Assembly: GCA_947453725.1 (NCBI GenBank) | Contig: CANGHH010000018.1 | Location: forward strand, 1 to 64,000 | Length of the DNA: 64,000 bases | DNA from: Betaproteobacteria bacterium | GTDB taxonomy: Bacteria > Pseudomonadota > Gammaproteobacteria > Burkholderiales > Burkholderiaceae_C | Direction of reading: 5' to 3' | Shown here: positions 18,267 through 28,346 of the stretch, in pieces | Layout of the letters: each line of letters opens with the position of its first letter | Position numbering within the stretch: the first letter of the stretch is position 1 | The notes under the pieces: model-generated | Database searches by the model: none | The model's input: the letters and a program-made list of their open reading frames with translations, nothing else | What the model was told of the DNA's origin: nothing | Program-made: the position numbers and the translations under genes

Positions 18267-19094
18267 TCAGGCGCCCGTCGAAGGCGCAACGCGGACGAAG
18301 CCGTCACGCCCCAGGCGCAGGACTTCGGCGCGCCGGCCGTTGTCGAGGTCCCAGTCGCTGAGCACGTGGCGCTTGAAGCCGGGCGCCAGCATCTGGCTGC
18401 CCGGTCGGTGGGTGTGTCCATGGACCAGTTCGGCCGCACCCATCGCATGCAACCAGTGCACCGCCTCGGCAGGGTCGACGTCGGCGTCGACACCGCCGTC
18501 GAAACGCGATCGCGCTGCGCTGACGCGGCGGATGTCGCGCGCCACGTCCAGGCGCGCACCCAGTGGCTTGGCCAGGAAGTCGGCCTGCCATCGCGGGCTG
18601 CGCACCTCGCGCCGAAACGCCTGGTAGGGCAAGTCGTCCAGGCACAGCGCGTCGCCATGGCTGAGCAGCACCCGCTGTCCCCAGCCGCACAGCACGGTGG
18701 GGTCGGGCAAGGCCATCACGCCGCAGTCGCGCAGCATCGCGCCGCCGACCAGGAAGTCGCGGTTGCCGGCCATGAAGGCCAGTTGCTTGCGGCTGGCCGC
18801 CTCGGCAATGACGTCCACGCAGTGGCGCTCGAAAGGCAGGCTGCGCATGTCGTCGCCGACCCAGACCTCGAACAGGTCACCGAGCATGAAGACGGCGTCG
18901 GCCGGCGTGTGCCGCAAATGGTCTGCCCAGGCCTCGAAGGTGCGGGGCATCGACTCGCACAGGTGCAGGTCCGAGATGAAATCGATGGCCTGCCAGGCCG
19001 GCGGGACGGGCAGTTCGAAATAGGCGGGCAGGGCACCGGCGGCAGCCGGCGACATCGACGCAGCCGGCTGTCCGCGCGCGCCCGCCGCCGCCAT
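18267..19094 (-). CDS. lpxH: UDP-2,3-diacylglucosamine diphosphatase LpxH
   Basis: LpxH cleaves UDP-2,3-diacylglucosamine to lipid X in lipid A synthesis at the inner membrane. The 275-residue metallophosphatase has DLHLCES, GDLFEVWVGDD, GNRDFL, SHGDALC and HGHTHRPG metal-binding motifs in order. The first 25 residues are Ala/Pro-rich; an internal ATG (SMSPAAAG) may be the true start. It begins at the last base of ppiB and is likely cotranscribed with both cyclophilins and the MtfA-like gene. Confidence 0.94.
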   Translation of the reverse strand: MAAAGARGQPAASMSPAAAGALPAYFELPVPPAWQAIDFISDLHLCESMPRTFEAWADHLRHTPADAVFMLGDLFEVWVGDDMRSLPFERHCVDVIAEAASRKQLAFMAGNRDFLVGGAMLRDCGVMALPDPTVLCGWGQRVLLSHGDALCLDDLPYQAFRREVRSPRWQADFLAKPLGARLDVARDIRRVSAARSRFDGGVDADVDPAEAVHWLHAMGAAELVHGHTHRPGSQMLAPGFKRHVLSDWDLDNGRRAEVLRLGRDGFVRVAPSTGA

Positions 19095-19597
19095 CAGACG
19101 AGCTCGGTCACGCTTTCGATGAGCACGTCTTCCAGCGGCACGTCGTCGTGGCCGCCCTTGCGGCCGGTGGCGACCTTTTCGATGGACTGGACCACATCCA
19201 TGCCTTCGACCACGCGGCCGAAAACGGCGTAGCCCCAGCCCTGGGCGTTCTCGGCGCGGAAGTCGAGGAAGCCGTTGTCGACGGTGTTGATGAAGAACTG
19301 CGCGGTGGCCGAATGCGGGTCGCTGGTGCGCGCCATGGCCAGCGTGTAACGCTGGTTCTTCAGGCCGTTGTTGGCTTCGTTGGCGATCGCAGCCGTCACC
19401 GGCTTTTGCTTCATGCCGGCTTCGAAGCCGCCACCTTGCAGCATGAAACCCTTGATCACGCGGTGGAACACGGTGCCGTCGTAATGGCCCCGGGCCACGT
19501 AGGCCAGGAAGTTGGCGACCGACTTCGGCGCCTTTTCGTCGTCGAGTTCGATGCGCAGGGTGCCGGCGCTGGTCTTCATTTCCACGGACTTGGTCAT
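19094..19597 (-). CDS. ppiB: cytoplasmic peptidyl-prolyl cis-trans isomerase (cyclophilin)
   Basis: A 167-residue PpiB-type cyclophilin that speeds proline isomerisation during folding. Core motifs are [29 protein letters not shown] and [17 protein letters not shown]. No signal peptide, unlike the upstream paralogue, so cytoplasmic. One base separates its ATG from the stop of the upstream cyclophilin. Confidence 0.95.
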   Translation of the reverse strand: MTKSVEMKTSAGTLRIELDDEKAPKSVANFLAYVARGHYDGTVFHRVIKGFMLQGGGFEAGMKQKPVTAAIANEANNGLKNQRYTLAMARTSDPHSATAQFFINTVDNGFLDFRAENAQGWGYAVFGRVVEGMDVVQSIEKVATGRKGGHDDVPLEDVLIESVTELV

Positions 19598-19598
19598 G

Positions 19599-20147
19599 TC
19601 ATTTCTCCAGACTTGCTTTTTTGATGAGGATGGGTTTTTCGGGCAGGTTGCCGTGCATGCCGGCAGCGCGGGTGGGAACGGCCCGGATCTGGTCGACGAC
19701 TTCCATGCCGGCGACGACCTTGCCGAAGACGGCATAGCCGCCACCGGCATCGTCGAGCCGCAGGTTGTCGCTGACGTTGATGAAGAACTGCGAGGTCGCC
19801 GAGTTGGGGTCGCCGGTGCGCGCCATCGCGATGCTGCCGCGCACGTTCGACAGGCCGCGGCCGACTTCGAGTGCGATCGGCGGGCGGGTCGGCTTTTCGC
19901 TCAGGTCCGGCTTGTAGCCACCGGTCTGGATCATGAAGTTGTCGATGACGCGGTGGAAGATCACGCCGTCGTAATGCCCGGCCTTCACGTAGCGCAGGAA
20001 GTTGTCGGCCGACTTCGGCGCCTTCTCGGCGTCCACTTCGACGACGATATCGCCGAGGCTGGTGGCCAGGCGCACCTTCTGCTGCGCGATTGCTGGCGTG
20101 GTCCAGGCCAGCACGGCGGCCAGCCCGAGGCTCAAAAGCAGTTTCAC
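19599..20147 (-). CDS. ppiA: periplasmic peptidyl-prolyl cis-trans isomerase (cyclophilin)
   Basis: A 182-residue cyclophilin with a clear signal peptide ([21 protein letters not shown], cut after AIA-Q), so exported. Core motifs [30 protein letters not shown] and [18 protein letters not shown] are intact. Tandem with the cytoplasmic paralogue, an arrangement common in beta-proteobacteria. Confidence 0.94.
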   Translation of the reverse strand: MKLLLSLGLAAVLAWTTPAIAQQKVRLATSLGDIVVEVDAEKAPKSADNFLRYVKAGHYDGVIFHRVIDNFMIQTGGYKPDLSEKPTRPPIALEVGRGLSNVRGSIAMARTGDPNSATSQFFINVSDNLRLDDAGGGYAVFGKVVAGMEVVDQIRAVPTRAAGMHGNLPEKPILIKKASLEK

Positions 20148-20199
20148 TTGTTCGTCTCCGGTGTCGTTGCGGTCTGCCGGTGCAGGCCGGGCGCCAAGT

Positions 20200-20796
20200 C
20201 TAGCGGGCCGTCGGCGGCGCCGTGGCGGGCAAGGGCTGCGGCGCCAACAAGGCCCGCGCGGCCTCCAGCTTGCGGTGCAGCGCGGGGTCCATCGGCCCGG
20301 TGCGCGCCAGCCGGTCCCACGACTTGACGGCCAGCACCAGGTGCACCTGGCCCAGATTGGCGCGCGCGGTGCGGTGGCCGGGGTCGCAGCGCAAGGCTTC
20401 CTGCAAGGCCGCCAAGGCGGCCTCCGGCTGGCCGGCCCGGGCCTGCAGCAGACCGATGTTGTTGTAGGGGTCGGGCAGGTCGGGATGCTCCTGCGTCAGG
20501 CGGGTGAAGGCGTCGAGGGCTTCGGCGTCGCGGCCCAGGTCCATCAGCACCACGCCGCGCAGGAAGCGCAGTTGGGCGTCGCGCGGCTGGGCGGCGACGG
20601 CCAGCTCGGCCCGGGCCAGCGCCGCCGGCAGGTCGCCGCGCGTGATCAAGGCGCGCAAATCGCTCACCTCGTCGGCCCGAGCGCCGCTGGCGACGCCCGC
20701 CAGCACCGCCAGCAGCAGCCCGGCCTGGCGCCAGTGGGCGTGCAACGGACGGGGGCGAGGGCGCAGACGAGGGCTTGAGCGGGGCGTGCGTGGCAT
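20200..20796 (-). CDS. TPR-repeat protein, exported
   Basis: A 198-residue protein starting with an Arg-rich N-terminus and a hydrophobic stretch ([17 protein letters not shown]) that looks like a signal peptide. Three tetratricopeptide-like repeats follow ([56 protein letters not shown] minus edges), suggesting protein binding in the periplasm. Specific partner unknown. It is divergent from cysS. Confidence 0.82.
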   Translation of the reverse strand: MPRTPRSSPRLRPRPRPLHAHWRQAGLLLAVLAGVASGARADEVSDLRALITRGDLPAALARAELAVAAQPRDAQLRFLRGVVLMDLGRDAEALDAFTRLTQEHPDLPDPYNNIGLLQARAGQPEAALAALQEALRCDPGHRTARANLGQVHLVLAVKSWDRLARTGPMDPALHRKLEAARALLAPQPLPATAPPTAR

Positions 20797-20844
20797 GGTG
20801 GCGTTTTGGGACTGCGGGCGCCCGGTCTGCCAGGGCCGCGCCGC

Positions 20845-20850
20845 TATACT
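20845..20850 (+). promoter_or_regulatory. possible -10 element upstream of cysS
   Basis: TATACT in the 170-base gap between the divergent TPR gene and cysS, about 115 bases before the cysS ATG. No matching -35 hexamer at standard spacing. Confidence 0.3.
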
Positions 20851-20965
20851 GTTTTTCATTCTATCGACGCACCGTCCAGGCTGCGCCCGATGCCCGCCGA
20901 GCAGCCCCCGCGGCCCACCCAGCGGCCCCTCCCGCCCTCGGCCCCCCGGCCCTTTCCCGCCCCGC

Positions 20966-22357
20966 ATGAGCCTACGCATCCACAACACCTTGACGCGACG
21001 CCTGGAGGCGTTCGTTCCCTTGCAAGCTGGCCAGGTGCGCATGTACGTCTGCGGCATCACCGTCTACGACCAGTGCCACCTCGGCCACGCGCGCATGGTG
21101 CTGGCTTTCGACACGGTCTACCGCTGGCTGCTGGCCAGTGGCTACGCGGTGAACTACGTGCGCAACATCACCGACATCGAAGACAAGATCATCCAGCGCG
21201 CGGTGGAGCGCGGCATCACCATCCGCGCGCTGACCGACGAGATGATCGCCGGGATGCACCGCGACTTCGCGGCGCTGGGCGCTGCGCTGCCGACGCAGGA
21301 ACCGCGGGCCACCGACTACGTGCCGCAGATGCTGTCGCTGATCGACCAGCTGCAGGACAAGGGCCTGGCCTACCAGAGCGCCAGCGGCGATGTGAACTAC
21401 GCCGTGCGGCGCTTCGCGGGCTACGGCAAGTTGTCGGGCAAGTCGCTCGACGAGCTGCGCGCCGGCGAACGCGTGGCGGTGGCGGGCGACAAGGAAGACC
21501 CGCTGGACTTCGTGCTGTGGAAGGCGGCCAAGGACAGCGAGCCCGAAGAGGCGAAGTGGCCCAGTCGCTACGGCCCCGGCCGACCGGGCTGGCACATCGA
21601 ATGCTCGGCGATGAGCTGCGCCCTGCTGGGTGAGCCTTTCGACATCCACGGCGGCGGCATGGACCTGCAGTTCCCGCACCACGAAAACGAGATCGCGCAG
21701 AGCGAAGGCGCCAGCGGCGGTGAATTCGTCCGCACCTGGATGCACAACGGCTTCCTCAATGTCGACGACACCAAGATGTCGAAATCGCTGGGTAATTTCT
21801 TCACCATCGCCGACGTGCTCAGGCAGTTCGACGGCGAGACCCTGCGCTTCTTCATGCTGCGCACCCACTACCGCAGCCCCTTCAATTTCAGCGACCAGGT
21901 GCTGGAGGAAACGCGGACCTCGCTGAAGCGCCTGTACACGGCGATCGAAGCGGCGGGCGAGGTGGCGGCGCTGGCAGCCATCGATTGGGCCGAGCCCCGC
22001 GCGGCCGCCTTCAAGCTGGCGATGGACGACGACTTCAACACGCCCGGCGCGGTGGCCGTGCTGTTCGAACTGGCTGCCGAGATCAACCGCGGCCAGGCCG
22101 CCGACGCGGCGCTGCTGAAGGCGCTCGGCAGCGTGCTCGGCCTGCTGCAGCAGGCGCCGAGGGCCTTCCTGCAGGGCGGCGCGCAGACCGCTGCCGGCGG
22201 GCTCGATGCGGCGGCCATCGAAGCGCAGATTGCCGCCCGCGCCGGCGCCAAGGCGGCGCGCGATTTCGCGCTGGCTGATCGCATCCGGCAAGACCTGCTG
22301 GCCCAGGGCGTCGCCCTCAAAGACACGCCGCAAGGCACCACCTGGGTTCGCGACTGA
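20966..22357 (+). CDS. cysS: cysteine--tRNA ligase
   Basis: CysRS charges tRNA-Cys. The 463-residue class I synthetase has [16 protein letters not shown], containing the zinc Cys and the HIGH-type motif, [20 protein letters not shown] and KMSKS near residue 270. A longer frame upstream is excluded because family proteins begin just before [10 protein letters not shown]. The gene is followed after three bases by the glycosylase gene. Confidence 0.97.
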   Translation: MSLRIHNTLTRRLEAFVPLQAGQVRMYVCGITVYDQCHLGHARMVLAFDTVYRWLLASGYAVNYVRNITDIEDKIIQRAVERGITIRALTDEMIAGMHRDFAALGAALPTQEPRATDYVPQMLSLIDQLQDKGLAYQSASGDVNYAVRRFAGYGKLSGKSLDELRAGERVAVAGDKEDPLDFVLWKAAKDSEPEEAKWPSRYGPGRPGWHIECSAMSCALLGEPFDIHGGGMDLQFPHHENEIAQSEGASGGEFVRTWMHNGFLNVDDTKMSKSLGNFFTIADVLRQFDGETLRFFMLRTHYRSPFNFSDQVLEETRTSLKRLYTAIEAAGEVAALAAIDWAEPRAAAFKLAMDDDFNTPGAVAVLFELAAEINRGQAADAALLKALGSVLGLLQQAPRAFLQGGAQTAAGGLDAAAIEAQIAARAGAKAARDFALADRIRQDLLAQGVALKDTPQGTTWVRD

Positions 22358-22360
22358 TCC

Positions 22361-23038
22361 ATGCCCAAGACGCCCGCGGCTGCCCCGGCAGCCATCCTGC
22401 CCGACGACGGCACACCCCGCTACTGGGACGAAGCCTGCAAGCATCTGGCGCGCCGCGACCGGATGATGAAGAAGCTCATCCCGCGCTTCGGTGAAGCCCG
22501 GCTGAAGTCGCGCGGCGACGCCTACACCACGCTGGCGAGGTCCATCGTCGGCCAGCAGATTTCGGTCAAGGCCGCGCAATCGGTGTGGGACCGCTTCGTG
22601 GCCGTGGCCGGCGGCGCCAGCCAGCACCTGCAGCCGAGCGATGTGCTGGCGCTGGCGGTGCCGCAGATGCGCGAGGCCGGCCTGTCGGCGCGCAAGTGCG
22701 AATACCTGCTGGACCTGTCGCGCCACTTCGATGAACGCCAGGTGCACGTCGATCAATGGCAGGCGATGGACGACGAAGCCATCATCACCGAGCTGATCGC
22801 GATCCGCGGCATCGGCCGCTGGACGGCCGAGATGTTCCTGATCTTCCACCTGATGCGGCCCAATGTGCTGCCGCTGGACGACCTGGGCCTGATCAAGGGC
22901 ATCAGCCTGAACTACTTCAGCGGCGAGCCGGTGTCGCGCGCCGAGGCCCGCGAGCTGGGCGAGGCCTGGGCGCCTTTCCGCTCGGTGGCCACTTGGTATA
23001 TTTGGCGCAGCCTGGACCCCGTACCCGTGGAGTATTGA
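22361..23038 (+). CDS. DNA-3-methyladenine glycosylase (AlkA type, HhH-GPD)
   Basis: A 225-residue base-excision repair glycosylase removing alkylated purines. The helix-hairpin-helix is IRGIGRWTAEMFLIF and the catalytic Asp lies in VLPLDDLGL downstream; SIVGQQISVKAAQSVWDRF is the typical GPD-fold entry. It lacks the AraC/Ada N-terminal parts, so it is a stand-alone glycosylase. Three bases separate it from accA, in a run cysS-alkA-accA-tilS. Confidence 0.93.
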   Translation: MPKTPAAAPAAILPDDGTPRYWDEACKHLARRDRMMKKLIPRFGEARLKSRGDAYTTLARSIVGQQISVKAAQSVWDRFVAVAGGASQHLQPSDVLALAVPQMREAGLSARKCEYLLDLSRHFDERQVHVDQWQAMDDEAIITELIAIRGIGRWTAEMFLIFHLMRPNVLPLDDLGLIKGISLNYFSGEPVSRAEARELGEAWAPFRSVATWYIWRSLDPVPVEY

Positions 23039-23041
23039 CCT

Positions 23042-24013
23042 GTGAGCAAACGCCACTTTCTCGAATTCGAACAACCGATCGCCGAGCTCGAGTCCAAGAT
23101 CGACGAACTGCGCTACGTGCAGAACGAGTCGGCCGTCGACATCAGCGACGAGATCCAGCGCCTGAGCCAGAAGAGCCAGCAGCTGACGCGCGACATCTAC
23201 TCGAACCTGACGCCGTGGCAGGTGACGCAGATCGCCCGCCACGCTCAGCGCCCCTACACGCTGGACTACATCAAGGAAATCTTCACCGAATTCCAGGAAC
23301 TGCACGGCGACCGGCATTACGCCGACGACCTGTCCATCGTCGGCGGCCTGGCGCGCTTCAACGGCCAGGCCTGCATGGTGCTGGGCCACCAGAAGGGCCG
23401 CGACACCAAGGAGCGCACGCTGCGCAACTTCGGCATGTCACGCCCCGAGGGCTACCGCAAGGCGCTGCGCCTGATGAAGGTCGCCGAGAAGTTCGGCCTG
23501 CCGGTTTTCACCTTCGTCGACACGCCCGGCGCCTACCCCGGCATCGGCGCCGAAGAGCGCGGCCAGTCCGAGGCCATCGGCCGCAACATCTTCGAGATGG
23601 CGCAACTGGAAGTGCCGATCGTCAGCACCATCATCGGCGAGGGCGGCTCTGGCGGTGCGCTGGCGATCAGCGTGGCCGACCAGGTGCTGATGCTGCAGTA
23701 CTCGGTCTATTCGGTGATCTCGCCGGAGGGCTGCGCGTCGATCCTGTGGAAGACTGCGGAGCGGGCCTCGGACGCCGCCGAGGCGCTGGGCATCACCGCC
23801 CACCGGCTGAAGGCGCTGGGCGTGATCGACAAGATCGTCAACGAGCCGGTCGGCGGTGCGCACCGCGACATCCCGTGGATGGCCGCGCAGCTCAAGCGCG
23901 CGCTGGCCGACGCGCTGCGCCAGAGCGCCGACGTCAAGCCCAAGGAACTGCTCGAGCGACGCTACGAGCGCCTGCGGGCCTACGGCCGCTTCACCGATAC
24001 CAAAGAGCGCTGA
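23042..24013 (+). CDS. accA: acetyl-CoA carboxylase carboxyltransferase subunit alpha
   Basis: The alpha subunit of the carboxyltransferase that makes malonyl-CoA with AccD. The 323-residue protein starts with GTG, and shows [53 protein letters not shown] and [12 protein letters not shown]. Full length and canonical. Confidence 0.97.
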   Translation: MSKRHFLEFEQPIAELESKIDELRYVQNESAVDISDEIQRLSQKSQQLTRDIYSNLTPWQVTQIARHAQRPYTLDYIKEIFTEFQELHGDRHYADDLSIVGGLARFNGQACMVLGHQKGRDTKERTLRNFGMSRPEGYRKALRLMKVAEKFGLPVFTFVDTPGAYPGIGAEERGQSEAIGRNIFEMAQLEVPIVSTIIGEGGSGGALAISVADQVLMLQYSVYSVISPEGCASILWKTAERASDAAEALGITAHRLKALGVIDKIVNEPVGGAHRDIPWMAAQLKRALADALRQSADVKPKELLERRYERLRAYGRFTDTKER

Positions 24014-24016
24014 GCG

Positions 24017-25360
24017 GTGCGCGCCGTCGCGGTAGCCACCAGCGGCGGCCGCGATTCGACGGCGCTGCTGCACTGCACGCTGCGGGCGGCGGCGGCGCAG
24101 GGCCTGCGCGTGGTGGCGCTGCATGTGCACCACGGCCTGCAGTCCCCGGCTGACGACTGGCTGGCCCAGGTGCGCGACCAGGCGCGGCGCTGGGGCGCCG
24201 GTTTCGACAGCCGGCGCATCGCCGAGTCGCCCGGCGCCGGCGAAAGCGTCGAGGCCTGGGCTCGCCGCCTGCGATACACGGCGCTGGCCGAGATGGCGCT
24301 GGGCGCCGGCTGCGAGCTCGTGCTGCTCGCCCACCACCGCCGCGACCAGGCCGAAACCTGGCTGCTGCAGGCGCTGCGCGGCGGCGGCGCCCTGGGGCTG
24401 TCGGCGATGCCGCGGCAGACCGAACGCGGCGGCATCCGCTGGTGCCGGCCCTGGCTGGACCAGCCGCGCGAGGCCGTCGACAGCTATGTCCGGCGGCACC
24501 GGCTGCGCTTCGTCGAAGACCCCAGCAACGCCGACCCGCGCCACGCCCGCAACCGCTTGCGCGGCGCCGTCTGGCCGGCCTTGCTGACGGCGTTTCCGCA
24601 GGCCGAAAGCGCACTCGCGGCGGCGGCTGGCCAGGCCCAGGCCGCGGCCGCGCTGGCCGCCGAGGTGCTGGCGCAGGACCTGCCGGCCCTGCTCGATGAA
24701 GCGGGCGGCCTGCAGACCGCACCGTGGCTGGCCTTGCCGCCGGCGCGGCGGCGCAACGCGCTGCAGGGCTGGCTGCGGCAGGCGCTGGGCCGTGGCGCGC
24801 CCGACGCCTTGCTGGCGCGGCTGATCGTCGAATTGCCCGGCTGCCGCGCGGCGAGCTGGGACGCGCCGGGCCACCGCTTGCAGCTGTACCGGGGCGTGCT
24901 GCGGGCGACGGGCTCGCCGGCAGCGCCGATCGACGCAGCCGGGCCACTGACCATGCTGCCGCCCGTCGCTGCGACCGCGGTCGACCTGTCGATGCCCGGC
25001 CGGCACCCGGTGGCCGTATGGGGCGGCAGCTGGCTGGTCGAAGCCGCCCAGACCGACGGTCTGCCGGCAGCACTGCTGCGGGCCGCGCTGCCGGCACCGC
25101 GCAGCGGCGGCGAGCGCTTCTGCCTGGCGGCGGCCGCGGCACCGCGGAGCCTGAAGAAGCAGTTCCAGGCGCGCGGCGTGCCGGCCTGGCAGCGTGGCGG
25201 CCCTTTGCTGTTCAGCGCCGACGGCCGCCTGCTCTGGGTGCCGGGCCTGGGTGTCGACGCGCGGCTGCGGGCCGCTGCCGGCGAGCCACAGCTGCGCGTC
25301 AGCTGGCTGCCCGACCCCGAGCCCGCCATGGCGACAGGGCAGCGTCAGCGCGCCGGCTAA
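24017..25360 (+). CDS. tilS: tRNA(Ile)-lysidine synthase
   Basis: TilS converts C34 of the tRNA-Ile CAU anticodon to lysidine. The 447-residue protein begins with GTG three bases after accA. The PP-loop is TSGGRDSTALLH at residues 8-19, where most homologues have SGGxDS; HVHHGLQ and HHRRDQAETWLL follow. The C-terminal domain (about 340-440) contains LKKQFQARGVPAWQR. The middle is Ala-rich but in frame. Confidence 0.94.
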   Translation: MRAVAVATSGGRDSTALLHCTLRAAAAQGLRVVALHVHHGLQSPADDWLAQVRDQARRWGAGFDSRRIAESPGAGESVEAWARRLRYTALAEMALGAGCELVLLAHHRRDQAETWLLQALRGGGALGLSAMPRQTERGGIRWCRPWLDQPREAVDSYVRRHRLRFVEDPSNADPRHARNRLRGAVWPALLTAFPQAESALAAAAGQAQAAAALAAEVLAQDLPALLDEAGGLQTAPWLALPPARRRNALQGWLRQALGRGAPDALLARLIVELPGCRAASWDAPGHRLQLYRGVLRATGSPAAPIDAAGPLTMLPPVAATAVDLSMPGRHPVAVWGGSWLVEAAQTDGLPAALLRAALPAPRSGGERFCLAAAAAPRSLKKQFQARGVPAWQRGGPLLFSADGRLLWVPGLGVDARLRAAAGEPQLRVSWLPDPEPAMATGQRQRAG

Positions 25361-25447
25361 AATCCGGCGGTTTCGCTGCGCGAGTCTCTGACTGGGCTCG
25401 CGTGTTTTGCATCCCTTACCCAAGCCGGCCCCGACCGGATCGCAACG

Positions 25448-26725
25448 ATGGCCCTGATCGTCCACAAATACGGCGGCACCTCGATGGGCTCGACCGAGCG
25501 CATCCGGGCCGTCGCCCAGCGCGTCGCCAAGTGGGTGCGCGCCGGCCACCAGCTGGTGGTCGTGCCGTCCGCGATGAGCGGCGAGACCAATCGCCTGCTC
25601 GGCCTGGCCAAGGAACTGCTGCCCAACGCCCACACGCCCGAAGCCCTGCGCGAACTGGACGCCATCGCGGCCACCGGTGAACAGGTCTCGGTCGGCCTGC
25701 TGGCGCTGGCGCTGCAGGCCCAGGGCATCCAGGCGGTCAGCTACGGCGGCTGGCAGGTGCCGATCGCCACCGATTCGGCCTATTCCAAGGCGCGCATTTC
25801 CAGCATCGACGACAGCCGCGTGCGCGCCGACCTGGCAGCCGGCAAGGTGGTGGTCATCACCGGCTTCCAGGGCATCGACCCCGAGGGCAACGTGACCACG
25901 CTGGGCCGTGGCGGCAGCGACACCTCGGCGGTGGCCGTGGCGGCCGCGATGAAGGCCGCCGAGTGCCTGATCTACACCGACGTCGACGGCGTCTACACCA
26001 CCGACCCGCGGATCGTGCCCGAGGCCCGGCGCCTGGCCACCATCAGCTTCGAAGAGATGCTGGAAATGGCCAGCCTGGGCAGCAAGGTGCTGCAGATCCG
26101 TTCAGTGGAATTCGCCGGCAAGTACCGCGTGCCGGTGCGCGTGCTGTCGAGCTTCACGCCCTGGGACATCCCGCTGGAAGAAGAAGCCCGTTCGGGCACC
26201 CTGATCACTTTCGAGGAAGACGAAAAAATGGAACAAGCCGTTGTGGCCGGCATCGCTTTCAACCGCGACGAGGCCAAGATCAGCGTCATCGGCGTGCCCG
26301 ACAAGCCCGGCATCGCGCACATGATCCTGGGCCCGGTGGCCGATGCCAACATCGACATCGACGTGATCATCCAGAACGTCTCGCACGACGGCCGCACCGA
26401 CTTCAGCTTCACCGTCCACCGCAACGACTACGCGCGGACGATGGACGTGCTCCAGCAGCAGGTGATGCCCGCCACGGGCGCGGCGCGCCTGCTGGGCGAC
26501 ACCAAGATCTGCAAGGTGTCGATCGTCGGTATCGGCATGCGCAGCCATGTCGGCGTGGCCAACACCATGTTCCGCACGCTGTCGGAAGAGGGCATCAACA
26601 TCCAGATGATCACCACCAGCGAGATCAAGACCAGCGTGGTGCTCGACGAGAAGTACATGGAACTGGCCGTGCGCGCGCTGCACAAGGCCTTCGACCTGGA
26701 CCAGGCGCCCGTCACCGCGACGTGA
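25448..26725 (+). CDS. lysC: aspartate kinase
   Basis: Phosphorylates aspartate, the entry step to lysine, threonine and methionine. The 425-residue protein has the kinase signature [13 protein letters not shown] (residues 6-18), [17 protein letters not shown] and the [13 protein letters not shown] segment, then two ACT domains (about 265-340 and 345-415) that sense lysine and/or threonine. Monofunctional, as usual in beta-proteobacteria. No lysine riboswitch is visible upstream. Confidence 0.97.
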   Translation: MALIVHKYGGTSMGSTERIRAVAQRVAKWVRAGHQLVVVPSAMSGETNRLLGLAKELLPNAHTPEALRELDAIAATGEQVSVGLLALALQAQGIQAVSYGGWQVPIATDSAYSKARISSIDDSRVRADLAAGKVVVITGFQGIDPEGNVTTLGRGGSDTSAVAVAAAMKAAECLIYTDVDGVYTTDPRIVPEARRLATISFEEMLEMASLGSKVLQIRSVEFAGKYRVPVRVLSSFTPWDIPLEEEARSGTLITFEEDEKMEQAVVAGIAFNRDEAKISVIGVPDKPGIAHMILGPVADANIDIDVIIQNVSHDGRTDFSFTVHRNDYARTMDVLQQQVMPATGAARLLGDTKICKVSIVGIGMRSHVGVANTMFRTLSEEGINIQMITTSEIKTSVVLDEKYMELAVRALHKAFDLDQAPVTAT

Positions 26726-26733
26726 TTCGCGGA

Positions 26734-26756
26734 CCGGCGGCAAAAAGCGCCGCCGG
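26734..26756 (+). other. GC-rich hairpin between lysC and tRNA-Ser
   Basis: CCGGCGGC (26734-26741) pairs with GCCGCCGG (26749-26756) around AAAAAGC. It is nine bases after the lysC stop but lacks a T-run, so it is at best a weak terminator or an mRNA 3' stabiliser. Confidence 0.4.
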
Positions 26757-26782
26757 TTCGGGCTAGAATGCAGAGCTTCGCC

Positions 26783-26873
26783 GGAGTCGTGACCGAGTGG
26801 CCGAAGGTGCTCCCCTGCTAAGGGAGTATTCGCCAAAAGCGAATCGAGGGTTCGAATCCCTCCGACTCCTCCA
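26783..26873 (+). tRNA. tRNA-Ser (anticodon GCU)
   Basis: A 91-base type II tRNA with acceptor GGAGTCG/CGACTCC, discriminator T and encoded CCA. The anticodon loop CTGCTAA gives GCU. A long variable arm (TATTCGCCAAAAGCGAATC) identifies serine. TAGAAT 14 bases upstream could be its -10. Confidence 0.95.
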
Positions 26874-26881
26874 GATTGAAT

Positions 26882-26924
26882 CCCTCACTGTGGGGCACTT
26901 GGTGCCAGGCAGTGAGGGTTTTTT
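26882..26924 (+). terminator. rho-independent terminator after tRNA-Ser(GCU)
   Basis: CCCTCACTG (26882-26890) pairs with CAGTGAGGG (26910-26918), with an inner GGCAC/GTGCC stem, followed by TTTTTT. Confidence 0.9.
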
Positions 26925-26992
26925 CTTGGCGGGTCCCGGACTTGACGGGATGCCGGGAGCGGGCTCGCTGCCGCCCTGCCGCCCTGCCGCCG

Positions 26993-28228
26993 TCAAGGCG
27001 GACGCTGGCCGACGGTGCTGCGGTAGGCCCAGAATCGGGGCAGGGCGTATCCCGTCGCGATGACGCCGGCGCCGCAGACCAAACCACCGACCCAGATCGC
27101 CGGTGCCACGCCCCAGGCGTCGGCCATGAAGCCGGCGCGCACGTTGCCGATCAGCGGCCCCGTCAGGTAGCTGATCATCTCGATGCCGGCCAGGCGGCCG
27201 CGCAGCGCGTTCGGGATGGTCTCGTTCCAGATCGTGCCGCGAAACACGCCGCTGACCATGTCGGCCGCGCCGGCCACGGCCAGGCAGGCGAGCGCCAGCA
27301 CCAGGCTCGGCGCGAAGCCCAGCGCCACGATGCCCAGCGCCCAGACCGCCGCGGCGATGACGACGGCGCGGCCGTGGCGACTGACCCGGCTGGCCCACCC
27401 GCTGAAAAGGCCGATCACCAGCGCCCCGACCGACATCGCCGACAGCAGCCAGCCGACCGCCTCGGTGCGGCCGTAGTCCGCCGCCATGGCCGGGAAGAGC
27501 GCGATCGGGAAGGCGAAGGCCATCGCCACGATGTCGACGATGTAGGTGCCCATCAGCTCGGGTCGCGCCCACGCGAAGCGCAGGCCCTCGGCCAGGTCGG
27601 CCAGCAGATGCGGCCGCTCGGCCGTGCCGGCGACCTGTTCGATCTGCCCGCGCGGGATGCGGACCAGGAAGAACAGCGCCGCGATGAAGGTCGCGAAGTC
27701 GAACAGGTAGGCGCCGACCGCGCCCCAGCGCGCCAGCAGCAGGCCGGCCAGTGCCGGCCCGGCGACCATGCCGACCGTGCCGCGCACCGAGGACAGCGCA
27801 GCGACGGCGGCAAATTCTTCGGGCCGCGCCAGCTTCTGCGTCAGCGCCTCCAGCGCCGGCCGGTGGAAGCCGCTGGCGCCTTGCAGCACCGCGACCAGCG
27901 CGTAGATCGCCAGCGCGCTCGGCGTGGCCATCAGCGCATTGGCCAGCAGGCCTGCCAGACACAGCGCCATCAGCGCCTCCGAGCCGATCAGCAGCCGCCG
28001 GCGGTCGACGCGGTCGGCCAGCGCGCCGCCCAGCAGGCCGCAGACGACCACCGGCACCAGTTGCACCAGCCCGAGCAGCCCGACCAGCGCGTTCGAGCGG
28101 GTCAACTGGTACAGCTGCCAGGGCACGGCCACGTAGCTGACCATGGTGCCGAGGCCGGAGATGAACTGGCTGGCGAAGAGCCGGCGGAATGCCGTGTTGT
28201 GGCGCAGCGGACCGATGTCGATCAGCAT
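26993..28228 (-). CDS. MFS transporter, EntS-like
   Basis: A 411-residue major facilitator protein with about 12 membrane segments. The N-terminus FRRLFASQFISGLGTMVSYV and the loop GALADRVDRRRLLIG (the MFS motif A position between helices 2 and 3) resemble the EntS/DHA3 exporter group. The start MLIDIGPLRHN matches family N-termini. Substrate cannot be predicted; no siderophore genes are nearby. Confidence 0.87.
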   Translation of the reverse strand: MLIDIGPLRHNTAFRRLFASQFISGLGTMVSYVAVPWQLYQLTRSNALVGLLGLVQLVPVVVCGLLGGALADRVDRRRLLIGSEALMALCLAGLLANALMATPSALAIYALVAVLQGASGFHRPALEALTQKLARPEEFAAVAALSSVRGTVGMVAGPALAGLLLARWGAVGAYLFDFATFIAALFFLVRIPRGQIEQVAGTAERPHLLADLAEGLRFAWARPELMGTYIVDIVAMAFAFPIALFPAMAADYGRTEAVGWLLSAMSVGALVIGLFSGWASRVSRHGRAVVIAAAVWALGIVALGFAPSLVLALACLAVAGAADMVSGVFRGTIWNETIPNALRGRLAGIEMISYLTGPLIGNVRAGFMADAWGVAPAIWVGGLVCGAGVIATGYALPRFWAYRSTVGQRPP

Positions 28229-28346
28229 GCGGCGGCGCGCCGAAGCGCTGGGTTGGATGCAGACATGGGGGCGCAGGATAACAACGCCGTCGCGCGCGGC
28301 CGACCGCTGTCTGCAGTGACGCAGCGGCGCCACGGCACGGCGGGCA